Source: Streptomyces longispororuber (GTDB lineage Bacteria > Actinomycetota > Actinomycetes > Streptomycetales > Streptomycetaceae). Taken from it: 64,000 nt of DNA. Of the stretch, positions 44,418-52,489 are shown in pieces; positions within the stretch are counted from its first letter, which is position 1; each line of letters begins with the position of its first letter. The translations under genes were made by a program, and so were the position numbers. The notes under the pieces were generated by a model. That model ran no database searches and was not told where the DNA came from. It saw only the letters and a list, made by a program, of their open reading frames with translations. The DNA is taken from the NCBI RefSeq assembly GCF_014656095.1, contig NZ_BNBT01000021.1, positions 1 to 64,000 on the forward strand, written 5' to 3'.

Positions 44418-44969
44418 TCAGTCCAGATCGATGTGTTCCCCCGGTCCGGGCCCCTCGTCCCGGCGCCCGGGGCCGCCGGGGGCGGCGGGGCCGTCTCCCG
44501 GCTCGCGGGTCCAGCGGCTCTCCTGGCCGGTCACGGCGCTGCGGTAGGCGGCGAGGAGCTCGGCGCCCGCGGCGGCGAGGTGGTCGAAGACGTCGGGGTT
44601 GCGTTCGATGACGGGTTCGACCGCGGCCTTGGCCTGCCGGACGACCTGCTGCACCGTCTCCTGCACGGCGCCCTGGGCGACCGCGCCGAACAGCGGCGAC
44701 TGGAGGCCGGAGAGCTTCTCCGAGACGGCGTCGACGAGCTTGCGCAGCTCCTCGGCGGCGGAGCCGGGCGGCGCTCCGTACCGGGCGCGGCGGCGGGCCT
44801 TCTCCGCGGCGAGGTCCTCGGCGCAGGCCGTCGCCCAGGCGTCGGCGTCGGGTGCGGCGGTGTCGGCGCCGTCCGCGGTGCCCTGCTCGGGGCGGCCGGG
44901 GGCGGCCCCGGCCCCGGGACGCTCCGGCTCGGACGCGTCGCGCGCGTCGCGCTCGGTGGGATCGCTCAT
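44418..44969 (-). CDS. DUF5304 family protein
   Basis: 183 residues, function unknown. The N-terminal third is acidic and low complexity. The conserved part is DADAWATACAEDLAAEKARRRARYG, then AEELRKLVDAVSEKLSGLQSPLFGAVAQGAVQETVQQVVRQAKAAVEPVIERNPDVFDHLAAAGAELLAAYRSAV, mostly helical. A Gly/Pro tail ends it. ATG 44969 has AGGAG upstream. It lies 52 bp before glkA on the same strand and may be co-transcribed with it. Confidence 0.85.
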   Translation of the reverse strand: MSDPTERDARDASEPERPGAGAAPGRPEQGTADGADTAAPDADAWATACAEDLAAEKARRRARYGAPPGSAAEELRKLVDAVSEKLSGLQSPLFGAVAQGAVQETVQQVVRQAKAAVEPVIERNPDVFDHLAAAGAELLAAYRSAVTGQESRWTREPGDGPAAPGGPGRRDEGPGPGEHIDLD

Positions 44970-45038
44970 GGTCGGCTGGCTCCTGCGCAGAGGCGGCGAA
45001 TGCGTACTCTCGACGTTACCCGAACGGAGGCACGGCGT

Positions 45039-46226
45039 TCACCGGGTCCGGGGCCACAGGTCCGGGTCCGGCGTGAAGCGGAGGTGCAGGACGCCGTCGC
45101 GCAGGCCCGCGCCGCTGACGGTGCAGCGGCGCAGCGCGGAGGGCAGCGGGACGATCCGGCGGAACGGGCCCGCGGTGATGACGAGTTCGTCGCCGCGCCG
45201 CACCAGGCCCAGCTCGTCGCGGACGGCGCCGGGCAGCGGGACGGCCCAGTACAGCAGGGACTCCTCGGCGCGGGCGTCGGTGACGGGCCAGTCGACGGGG
45301 GCCGGGGCCGGGCCCGGCGCCGGCGGGGCGAGGGCGGCCAGGTCGTCCAGGCCGCGCGGCTCCGCCCCGAGGTGGACGACGGGGTGCGTGGGGTGGGTGG
45401 CCTCCCACTCCTGGAGCGTCTTGTGCTGCTGGGCGCGGAGCGCGGCGAGCCACGGCCCGTCGCCCCCGGGGCCGTCCGCGGCGGGCAGGACGCGGTTGGC
45501 GACGACGGCGTCCAGGCGCAGGCCGTGCAGGGCGAGGCCGAGGGCGGCGGTGGCGACGGCGTCCGCGGCGGCGGGGCCCGGTTCGGCGACGAGCCGGACG
45601 CTGGTGTCCGGCCCCTCGATCAGGGCCTGCGCGGCGGCGAGCCGGGCGTCCCAGCGGGCCGCGGTCTCGTACAGCGTGGCGGCGGGCATGGGGACGCCGG
45701 CGAGCCGGCCGAGGACCGGGCGCAGCGCGCGGGCCGCCTGCCGCTCCGGAGGGAGCAGGCGGCGCAGGTAGCGGCGGAGCTGCGCGGGCAGGGCGAGCAG
45801 CGCGAGGGCGCGGGGCGTGGCGGGCAGGTCGACGACGAGGGTGTCGTACGTGCCGTGGGCGCCGTCGGCGGCCTCGCGCAGGGCGCCGAGCAGCGTCAGC
45901 TCCGCGGCTCCGGGGAGCGGGGTGAGCTCCTCGCCGTCGAGGCGGTCGGCGCCGAGCAGGTCGAGGGCCGGGCGGGCGTGGTCCTGGAGGGCGAGCAGGC
46001 CGTCGCGGAAGGCGTCGTCCGGGGCGGGGCGCAGCGCCGTCACGTGCCGCGTGACGGCGGTGGGGCGGGGGCCGGTGGGGGTGCCGAGGGCGGCGCCCAG
46101 CGTGTCGGCGGGGTCCGCGGAGACGACCAGGGTCCGGGCGCCCGCGCGGGCGGCGGTGACGGCGGTGGCGGCGGCCAGGGTGGTCCGCCCGGCTCCGCCG
46201 GGGCCGGTGACGAGGAGGGTGCGCAT
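45039..46226 (-). CDS. ArsA-like P-loop ATPase
   Basis: 395-residue ATPase of the ArsA/GET3 SIMIBI class. P-loop RTLLVTGPGGAGRTTLAAATAV (Arg at the place of the usual Lys near the Thr-Thr pair), switch I region TLVVSADPADTLGAALG, TLVVDLPATPRALALLALP. The C-terminal part ends in a small beta domain (RRIVPLPSALRRCTVSGAGLRDGVLHLRFTPDPDLWP). No arsenic genes or tail-anchor partner are nearby. The same gene lies beside an SRPBCC gene in mycobacteria (Rv2184c/Rv2185c), so they may work together. ATG 46226 is the start. Confidence 0.88.
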   Translation of the reverse strand: MRTLLVTGPGGAGRTTLAAATAVTAARAGARTLVVSADPADTLGAALGTPTGPRPTAVTRHVTALRPAPDDAFRDGLLALQDHARPALDLLGADRLDGEELTPLPGAAELTLLGALREAADGAHGTYDTLVVDLPATPRALALLALPAQLRRYLRRLLPPERQAARALRPVLGRLAGVPMPAATLYETAARWDARLAAAQALIEGPDTSVRLVAEPGPAAADAVATAALGLALHGLRLDAVVANRVLPAADGPGGDGPWLAALRAQQHKTLQEWEATHPTHPVVHLGAEPRGLDDLAALAPPAPGPAPAPVDWPVTDARAEESLLYWAVPLPGAVRDELGLVRRGDELVITAGPFRRIVPLPSALRRCTVSGAGLRDGVLHLRFTPDPDLWPRTR

Positions 46227-46383
46227 GCTCTGTACGGGGCCTAACTGTCCGGTTGCTCGGGCACCTGGAGCGGTGCCCGCCCTGCCCCGGGCTCCCGGCC
46301 TCGCCGACGGAACGGCGGTCCCCGGCGGGGAGCGGCGGAGTGCGGGCCGCGGCGCTGGCGGCGGGTGGTGCGCCCCCGCGGGG

Positions 46384-46818
46384 CTACTTGCTCTCGACGC
46401 GCTGCTTCAGGCCCGCCAGGGCGCGGTCGATGATGACCTTCTCCGCCTTGCGCTTGATCATGCCCAGCATGGGGATCTTGACGTCGACGGTGAGGCGGTA
46501 GGTGACCTCGGTGCCGGTGCCGGCGGGCGTGAGGAGGTAGGAGCCGTCCAGGGAGCGGAGCATCTGGGACTTGACGAGGGTCCAGGACACCTCGTGCTCG
46601 CCGTTCCAGGTGTAGGCGAGCGTCTGGTCGTCCTTGATCGCACCCGCGTCCATGACGAGGCGGACCTGCTCGGCGCGTCCGGCGTCGTCCGTCGCGAGGA
46701 CCTGGGCCTCCTTGACCTCGCCGGTCCACTCCGGGTAGCGCGCGAAGTCGGCGATCACGCCCATGACGTCGGCCGGTGCCGCCTCGATCGTGATGCTCGA
46801 GCTGGTGTGTTCCGCCAT
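46384..46818 (-). CDS. SRPBCC family protein (polyketide cyclase/CoQ10-binding like)
   Basis: 144 residues with the START-like fold: SSITIEAAPADVMGVIADFARYPEWTGEVKEAQVLATDD, a middle beta sheet (TLAYTWNGEHEVSWTLVKSQMLRSLDGSYLLTPAGTGTEVTYRLTVDVKIPM) and the C-terminal helix (IKRKAEKVIIDRALAGLKQRVES). It probably binds a hydrophobic ligand. ATG 46818 has GGAGGAG upstream. It lies 157 bp upstream of the ArsA-like gene; this pairing is kept in mycobacteria. Confidence 0.9.
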   Translation of the reverse strand: MAEHTSSSITIEAAPADVMGVIADFARYPEWTGEVKEAQVLATDDAGRAEQVRLVMDAGAIKDDQTLAYTWNGEHEVSWTLVKSQMLRSLDGSYLLTPAGTGTEVTYRLTVDVKIPMLGMIKRKAEKVIIDRALAGLKQRVESK

Positions 46819-46900
46819 CGCCGTGGCTCCTCCAGATGCGGTCCGGTACGGGGTGCTGTGTCTGCCGCGTGAAGGCTACCTCGGGCGGCGCGGGCGCAGG

Positions 46901-47671
46901 TCACCACTCCAGGGCCCAGGGGCGGCCGGTGCTCGCGAAGTGTCCGACGTTCACACACTCCGTCGGCCCGATCCGCATCCTGCGGGCCAGCGGCTGGTGG
47001 ACGTGCCCGAAGAGGGAGTACCGGGGGCGGGTCCTGCGGATGGCGTCGAGCAGGGCGCGGCTGCCGCGCTCGAAGCGGCGGGCCACGGTGTCGTACACCA
47101 GCTCGGGCACCTCGGGCGGGATGTGCGTGCAGAGCACGTCCACCTCGCCGACGGCCTCGATCTTGGCGGCGTACTCCTCGTCGTCGATCTCGTACGGCGT
47201 GCGCATCGGGGTGCGCAGCCCGCCGCCGACGAAGCCGAAGACGCGGCCGCCGATCTCGACGCGCTCGCCGTCGAGGACGGTGGTGCCGGGACCGGCGTAT
47301 TCCGGCCAGAGACGAGGGATGTCGACGTTGCCGTACGTGGCGTACGTAGGGGCGGGGAAGGCCGCGAAGAGTTCGGCGTACTGCTTGCGGACCGCGCGCT
47401 CCACCGCCGGGCCGCGGTCGATGCCCGCCCACAGGGAGGCGCCGAACGCGCGGGCCTCCTCGAAGCGGCGCGCGGTGCGCAGCTCGACGATGCGGGTGGC
47501 GTTCTCCTTGCCGAAGAGGTCCGGGAAGATGCCGCGCGCGTGGTCGGCGTAGTCGAGGAAGAGGACCAGGTCGCCGAGGCAGACGACGGCGTCGGCGCCG
47601 TCGCCCGCGCGGGCCAGGTCCTTGGCGTTGCCGTGCACGTCGCTGACCACATGGACCCGGAAACCTCGCAT
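46901..47671 (-). CDS. Metallophosphoesterase
   Basis: 256 residues of the calcineurin-like phosphoesterase fold. Metal motifs: VHVVSDVHGN, VVCLGDLVLFLDY, TYGNVDIPRL, VLCTHIPPEVPEL and SLFGHVHQPLARRMRIGPTECVNVG. Substrate unknown. ATG 47671 (MRGFRVHVV) is chosen since TAGGGT (47679-47684, minus strand) ends seven bases before it, so the mRNA is probably leaderless and GTG 47680 would lie in the -10. Confidence 0.9.
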   Translation of the reverse strand: MRGFRVHVVSDVHGNAKDLARAGDGADAVVCLGDLVLFLDYADHARGIFPDLFGKENATRIVELRTARRFEEARAFGASLWAGIDRGPAVERAVRKQYAELFAAFPAPTYATYGNVDIPRLWPEYAGPGTTVLDGERVEIGGRVFGFVGGGLRTPMRTPYEIDDEEYAAKIEAVGEVDVLCTHIPPEVPELVYDTVARRFERGSRALLDAIRRTRPRYSLFGHVHQPLARRMRIGPTECVNVGHFASTGRPWALEW

Positions 47672-47778
47672 GCCGGTCACCCTAAGCCGCCCGCTCGCGA
47701 CCGGGACAGGGCGGGGGTTCGGGGGCCGGGTGCGGTGGCGGGACCTGCGGTTACTTCCGAGTCAGGAAGTGCGTGGCG

Positions 47779-47975
47779 TACTGTGCGGTTCAGACCACAA
47801 CGTCGTGTGACGCACGGAACATCTGGCCCGGCCCCCCTACCGAATGAGCCATACCGGTGGGTAACGTCCGGGCAGTCCAGTAGTGCTCAGCCCCACGCCC
47901 CTCGACGCATTCCCCGGAAGTCGGCTGAGTGCCTGCCCGACCTTGGACCGCACCGTCGCATCGCACAACGTCGTG
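47779..47975 (+). promoter_or_regulatory. Promoter region of the acyl-CoA synthetase with a duplicated near-palindrome
   Basis: TACTGT (47779-47784) could be a -10. Two identical 12-bp motifs CACAACGTCGTG (47796-47807 and 47964-47975) are each nearly palindromic (CAC..ACGT..GTG) and lie just after that hexamer and 30 bp before the gene. They may be operator half-sites for an unknown regulator. The remaining 334-bp gap 47672-48005 holds no gene. Confidence 0.45.
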
Positions 47976-48005
47976 GCGCCGGCGCCCTATGTAGGAGCAG
48001 CAGTC

Positions 48006-49802
48006 TTGCGCGAGTTCAGCCTTCCGGCCCTGTACGAGGTCCCCGCGGACGGCAACCTGACCGACATCGTCCGCCGCAACGCCGCGCAGCACCCGGACGT
48101 CGCCGTCATCGGCCGCAAGGTGAACGGACGCTGGGAGGACGTCACCGCGACGGCCTTCCTCGCCGAGGTGCGCGCCGCCGCGAAGGGGCTGATCGCCGCG
48201 GGCGTCCGGCCCGGCGACCGGGTCGGCCTGCTGTCCCGTACGCGCTACGAGTGGACGCTGTTCGACTTCGCGATCTGGAGCGCGGGCGCGGTCACCGTCC
48301 CGGTGTACGAGACCAGCTCGGCGGAGCAGATCCAGTGGATCCTCGGCGACTCCGGCGCCGTGGCCTGCGTCGTGGAGACCGAGGCGCACGCGGCGGCCGT
48401 CGAGTCCGTGCGCGACCGGCTGCCCGCCCTCACCCACGTGTGGCAGCTCGACCAGGACGCCGTCGGGGAGCTGACCCGGGCGGGCGCGGAGGTCTCCGAC
48501 GAGACCCTGGAGGAGCGCGGCGCGTCCGCGGGCGCCGACGACCCGGCGACCATCGTCTACACCTCGGGCACCACGGGCCGCCCCAAGGGCTGCGTGCTGA
48601 CCCACCGCAGCTTCTTCGCGGAGTGCGGCAACGTGGTGGAGCGGCTCAACCCGCTGTTCCGCACCGGCGAGTGCTCCGTCCTCCTCTTCCTGCCCGTCGC
48701 GCACGTCTTCGGCCGCCTGGTGGAGGTGGCCGCGCTCATGGCGCCCATCAAGCTGGGCCACGCCCCCGACATCAAGCACCTCACCGACGAGCTCGCCGCG
48801 TTCCGGCCGACGCTGATCCTCGGGGTGCCGCGCGTCTTTGAGAAGGTCTACAACGGGGCGCGGGCCAAGGCGCAGGCCGACGGCAAGCTCAAGATCTTCG
48901 ACAAGGCGGCGGACACCGCGATCGCCTACAGCCGGGCCCTCGACACCCCGGGCGGCCCCTCGTTCGGCCTCAGGCTCAAGCACAAGGTCTTCGACAAGCT
49001 CGTCTTCAGCAAGCTGCGGGCCGTCCTCGGCGGGCGCGGCGAGCACGCCATCTCCGGCGGCGCCCCGCTCGGCGAGCGCCTCGGCCACTTCTTCCGCGGC
49101 ATCGGCTTCACCGTCCTGGAGGGCTACGGCCTCACCGAGTCCTGCGCGGCCACCGCGTTCAACCCCTGGGACCGGCAGAAGATCGGGACGGTCGGGCAGC
49201 CGCTGCCCGGCTCCGTCGTGCGCATCGCCGACGACGGCGAGGTGCTGCTCCACGGCGAGCACCTCTTCTCCCACTACTGGAACAACGAGGCCGCCACCAA
49301 GGAGGCCCTCGCGGACGGCTGGTTCCACACCGGGGACATCGGCACGCTGGACGAGGACGGGTACCTGCGGATCACCGGCCGCAAGAAGGAGATCATCGTG
49401 ACGGCGGGCGGCAAGAACGTCGCGCCCGCCGTCATCGAGGACCGCATCCGCGCGCACGCGCTGGTCGCGGAGTGCATGGTCGTCGGCGACGGGCGGCCGT
49501 TCGTGGCCGCGCTCGTCACCATCGACGAGGAGTTCCTGGGGCGGTGGGCCCAGGAGAACGGCAAGCCCGCCGGGGCGACGGCCGCCTCCCTGCGGGAGGA
49601 CCCCGAGCTGCTCGCGGCGGTGCAACGGGCCGTGGACGACGGGAACGCGGCGGTCTCCAAGGCGGAGTCCGTGCGCAAGTTCCGCATCCTGTCCGCGCAG
49701 TTCACTGAGGACTCGGGGCATCTGACGCCGTCGCTGAAGCTGAAGCGGAACGTTGTCGCGAAGGATTACGCGGACGAGATCGAGGCGCTGTACCGGGGGT
49801 AG
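48006..49802 (+). CDS. Long-chain fatty acid-CoA ligase (AMP-forming)
   Basis: 598-residue acyl-CoA synthetase activating fatty acids through acyl-AMP. Motifs in order: ATP/AMP loop TIVYTSGTTGRPKGCVLTHRS, HVFGRLVEVAALM, ISGGAPLGERLGHFFRGIGFTVLEGYGLTESCAATAF, DGWFHTGDIGTLDEDGYLRITGRKKEIIVTAGGKNVAPAVIE and the C-terminal catalytic Lys in HLTPSLKLKRNVV. TTG 48006 (MREFSLPALYEVPADGN) is chosen for the AGGAG site eight bases upstream. It matches FadD15 (Rv2187) by position and type. Confidence 0.94.
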   Translation: MREFSLPALYEVPADGNLTDIVRRNAAQHPDVAVIGRKVNGRWEDVTATAFLAEVRAAAKGLIAAGVRPGDRVGLLSRTRYEWTLFDFAIWSAGAVTVPVYETSSAEQIQWILGDSGAVACVVETEAHAAAVESVRDRLPALTHVWQLDQDAVGELTRAGAEVSDETLEERGASAGADDPATIVYTSGTTGRPKGCVLTHRSFFAECGNVVERLNPLFRTGECSVLLFLPVAHVFGRLVEVAALMAPIKLGHAPDIKHLTDELAAFRPTLILGVPRVFEKVYNGARAKAQADGKLKIFDKAADTAIAYSRALDTPGGPSFGLRLKHKVFDKLVFSKLRAVLGGRGEHAISGGAPLGERLGHFFRGIGFTVLEGYGLTESCAATAFNPWDRQKIGTVGQPLPGSVVRIADDGEVLLHGEHLFSHYWNNEAATKEALADGWFHTGDIGTLDEDGYLRITGRKKEIIVTAGGKNVAPAVIEDRIRAHALVAECMVVGDGRPFVAALVTIDEEFLGRWAQENGKPAGATAASLREDPELLAAVQRAVDDGNAAVSKAESVRKFRILSAQFTEDSGHLTPSLKLKRNVVAKDYADEIEALYRG

Positions 49803-49865
49803 CCCTCGCGGGGGCCCCGCTGTGCCCATCAGCGCGCTCCGCGCGCGGGCGCCCCTTTCCCGTAA

Positions 49866-49953
49866 CCAGGGGGCTCCGCCCCCTGGACCCCCGAGATCGC
49901 GCTGACGCGCTCGTCCTCAAACGCCGGACGGGCTGTCCCCAGCCCGTCCGGCG
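49866..49953. terminator. Bidirectional double hairpin made of dispersed repeat
   Basis: Two hairpins lie between convergent genes: a 9-bp stem CCAGGGGGC/GCCCCCTGG (49866-49886) and a 13-bp stem CGCCGGACGGGCT (49922-49934) with its complement (49941-49953). The second contains the GCTCGTCCTCAAACGCCGG element seen elsewhere in the window. Confidence 0.8.
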
Positions 49954-49970
49954 CCCCCGCGAAGCCAGGC

Positions 49971-51113
49971 CTACAGCAGGTCCCGCAGCCGCTCCGCCAG
50001 GAGGTCCCAGCGCCAGCGCTCCTCCACCCAGGCGCGGCCGCGTTCGCCCATGCGGGCGCGGAGCTCCGCGTCGCCGAGCAGGGTGACGATCCGGTCGGCG
50101 GCGTCCTCGGGGGAGCCGCCCGGGACGACCCAGCCGGTCTCCCCGTCCAGGACGGCGTCCGGCGCCCCGCCGGAGTCCCCCGCGACGACGGGCAGGCCCG
50201 TGGCGGAGGCCTCCAGGTAGACGATGCCGAGGCCCTCGACGTCGAGGCCGCCGCGCCGGGTGCGGCACGGCATGGCGAAGACGTCACCGGCGCCGTAGTG
50301 CGCGGGCAGCTCGGCCCACGGCACCGCCCCGGTGAACACCACCGAGTCCGCGACCCGCGTCTCCGCGGCGAGCCTGCGCAGCTCCTTCTCGTACGGCCCG
50401 CCGCCCACGACCAGCAGCACCGCGTCCGGCTCGGTGGCCAGGATCCGCGGCATGGCGAGGATCAGGGTGTCCTGGCCCTTGCGGGGGACGAGCCGGGAGA
50501 CGCAGACCACGACCGGGCGGTCGGTGAGGCCGAGGCGCGCCCGCACCGCGTCGCCGCCGGAGCCGGGGTGGAAGGTCTTCTCGTCCACGCCGGGCGGCAG
50601 TTGCACCATGCGCCCGGCCGCGGCGGGCGTCAGCGCGGCGGCGATCCGCGAGCGCGTGTACTCGCCCAGGTAGGTGAGGGTGTCCGTGGACTCGCCGATA
50701 CGGCGCAGGAGTTGCCGGGACGCGGGCAACTGCGCCCAGCCCGCCTCGTGCCCGTGCGTCGTCGCCACCAGGCGCCGCGCCCCGGCCGCGCGCAGCGCCG
50801 GCGCCATCAGGCCGAGCGGCGCCGCCGCGCCGAACCACACCGACGTACAGCCGTGTTCGCGCAGCAGCGACACCGCGCGGCGCGTCGCACGGGGGGTGGG
50901 CAGGAGCATGGTCGTCCGGTCGCGGACCACCGGGAAGGGCTGCTCGGCGTCGAAGGCGGCGGTCGCCTCGGTGCCCTCGCGGCCGCGCTTCCAGGTGGAG
51001 GCGTAGACGACGATCTCGGCCGGGTCCAGGCGCAGCGCCATGTTGTGCAGGAACGCCTGGATGCCACCGGGCCTGGGCGGGAAGTCGTTCGTGACGATGA
51101 GGGTCTTGTGCAT
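49971..51113 (-). CDS. GT4 glycosyltransferase, PimB'-like
   Basis: 380-residue GT-B glycosyltransferase. N-terminal acceptor domain MHKTLIVTNDFPPRPGGIQAFLHNMALRL, SVWFGAAAPLGLMAPAL, THGHEAGWAQLP. Donor domain: VVVCVSRLVPRKGQDTLILAMPRIL, GGGPYEKELRRL, DVFAMPCRTRRGGLDVEGLGIVYLEASATGLPVVAGDSGGAPDAV with the GT4 EX7E pair. By position beside the acyl-CoA ligase and similarity it corresponds to PimB' (Rv2188c), which adds the second mannose to phosphatidylinositol. ATG 51113 follows TACTGT (51122-51127) by eight bases, probably leaderless. Confidence 0.9.
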   Translation of the reverse strand: MHKTLIVTNDFPPRPGGIQAFLHNMALRLDPAEIVVYASTWKRGREGTEATAAFDAEQPFPVVRDRTTMLLPTPRATRRAVSLLREHGCTSVWFGAAAPLGLMAPALRAAGARRLVATTHGHEAGWAQLPASRQLLRRIGESTDTLTYLGEYTRSRIAAALTPAAAGRMVQLPPGVDEKTFHPGSGGDAVRARLGLTDRPVVVCVSRLVPRKGQDTLILAMPRILATEPDAVLLVVGGGPYEKELRRLAAETRVADSVVFTGAVPWAELPAHYGAGDVFAMPCRTRRGGLDVEGLGIVYLEASATGLPVVAGDSGGAPDAVLDGETGWVVPGGSPEDAADRIVTLLGDAELRARMGERGRAWVEERWRWDLLAERLRDLL

Positions 51114-51211
51114 CGCCGCCGACAGTACCGGGCCCGCGGCCGCGCTTCCTCCTCCGCCCGGCCCGTCGCCCCGGCCCCGCCTCACGGCCCCCCGCCGCCC
51201 GCCGGGGCATC

Positions 51212-52489
51212 ATGACTCACCACATACCCATGAAGTACCGGAAACCGGGCGAGGTGCGCATGGCGGGCGCGGGTGGGCTGCGGATCCTGGCCGTCTGGAC
51301 CCTGACCAGGGCGCTGCTCCTGCTGTGCGTCCTCCGCGTGATCGTCACCCCGGGCCCCGACGTGACGAGCGACGTCACGTACATCTACCAGGGCTGGTAC
51401 GAGGTGCTGCGGACCGGCACCTTCCCGCTCGACGACGTCACCTGGCAGTACCCGCCCGCCGCCGCGCTCGCCGTCCTCGCCCCCGGCGCGCTGCCGTTCC
51501 TCGGCTACCCCGCCGCGTTCTACCTGCTGACGTGCGTGGCCGACGCGGCGGTGACGAGCCTGCTGCTGTACGCGGGCGAGCGGCCGGGGCGCACCCCGCG
51601 CGGGGCGTGGGTGTGGACGGCGGGCGTGGCGCTGCTCGGCCCGACCGCGTACGCCCGCTACGACCTGATGGTGACGGCCCTCGCCGTCGCGGCCCTGCTC
51701 GCGGGCGCCCGCCGGGCCCGCGCGGCGGGGGTGCTCGCCGGGTTCGGGGCCCTGGTGAAGGTGTGGCCGGCGCTGCTGCTCGTTGGCGCCGAGCACGGCG
51801 GCCCGGCCCGGCGTCCCCGGCACGCGGCGGCGGCCTCGGCGGGCGCGGGCGCGGTGGTCCTCGCGGCGGCGATGCCGGGGGCCTTCGCGTTCCTGGCCTT
51901 CCAGCGGGACCGGGGCACCGAGGTGGAGTCGCTGGGCGCGCTGGTCTTCCACGTGGCGCGGCACCTGGGCTGGCCGGGCTCCGTCCGGCTGAACTACGGC
52001 TCGGTGGAGTTCCTCGGCCCGTACGTGGCGGTGGTGAGCGCGGCGGCGCAGGCGCTGACGGCGGCGGCCTTCGGCTGGCTGCTGCTGTGGCGGCTGCGGG
52101 CCCGTACCTGGACGGTGACCACGCCCGCCGACGCGGCGTTCGCCGCGGTGCTGCTCTTCACGGCGACGAGCCGGGTGATCAGCCCGCAGTACATGCTGTG
52201 GCTGGTCGGCCTCGCGGCGGTGTGCCTGGCGTACCGGGAGTCGCGGATGGCGGTGCCCGCCCGTCTCGTGCTGGCCGCGACCTTCGTGACGTTCCTGGAG
52301 TTCCCCGTGTGGTTCTCGCACGTGGTGGCGAGCGACGCGCTCGGCCTGACGCTGCTCGCCGTCCGCAACGGCCTGCTGGTGGCGGCGGCCGTCCTGGCCT
52401 GCCGGACGCTGTGGCGGCGGACGGTGCCGCGGCCCGGCGCGGAGCTCAGCCCAGCTCCCGCCGCAGATACGCTCGCCAGCGCGCGGTGA
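51212..52489 (+). CDS. GT87-type polyprenyl-phosphate-dependent mannosyltransferase
   Basis: 425-residue polytopic membrane protein of the DUF2029/GT87 family, GT-C fold, about nine to eleven helices. The first loop carries the acidic DVTYIYQGWYEVLRTGTFPLDDVTWQYPPAAALAVL typical of the catalytic region. Later motifs are ALVKVWPALLL, RGTEVESLGALVFHVARHLGWPGSVRLNYGSVEF and TSRVISPQYMLWLVGLA. Relatives add alpha-1,2 mannose to lipoglycans or PIMs. ATG 51212 is used; ATG 51230 and ATG 51260 are possible. It is divergent from the PimB'-like gene and overlaps the next gene tail to tail by 44 bp. Confidence 0.88.
   Translation: MTHHIPMKYRKPGEVRMAGAGGLRILAVWTLTRALLLLCVLRVIVTPGPDVTSDVTYIYQGWYEVLRTGTFPLDDVTWQYPPAAALAVLAPGALPFLGYPAAFYLLTCVADAAVTSLLLYAGERPGRTPRGAWVWTAGVALLGPTAYARYDLMVTALAVAALLAGARRARAAGVLAGFGALVKVWPALLLVGAEHGGPARRPRHAAAASAGAGAVVLAAAMPGAFAFLAFQRDRGTEVESLGALVFHVARHLGWPGSVRLNYGSVEFLGPYVAVVSAAAQALTAAAFGWLLLWRLRARTWTVTTPADAAFAAVLLFTATSRVISPQYMLWLVGLAAVCLAYRESRMAVPARLVLAATFVTFLEFPVWFSHVVASDALGLTLLAVRNGLLVAAAVLACRTLWRRTVPRPGAELSPAPAADTLASAR

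Noticed and set aside
46227..46383. Arsenic resistance locus around the ArsA-like ATPase
   Set aside because: No arsB, arsC, arsD or arsR-like gene is present; the ATPase belongs to a conserved actinobacterial pair with an SRPBCC protein.
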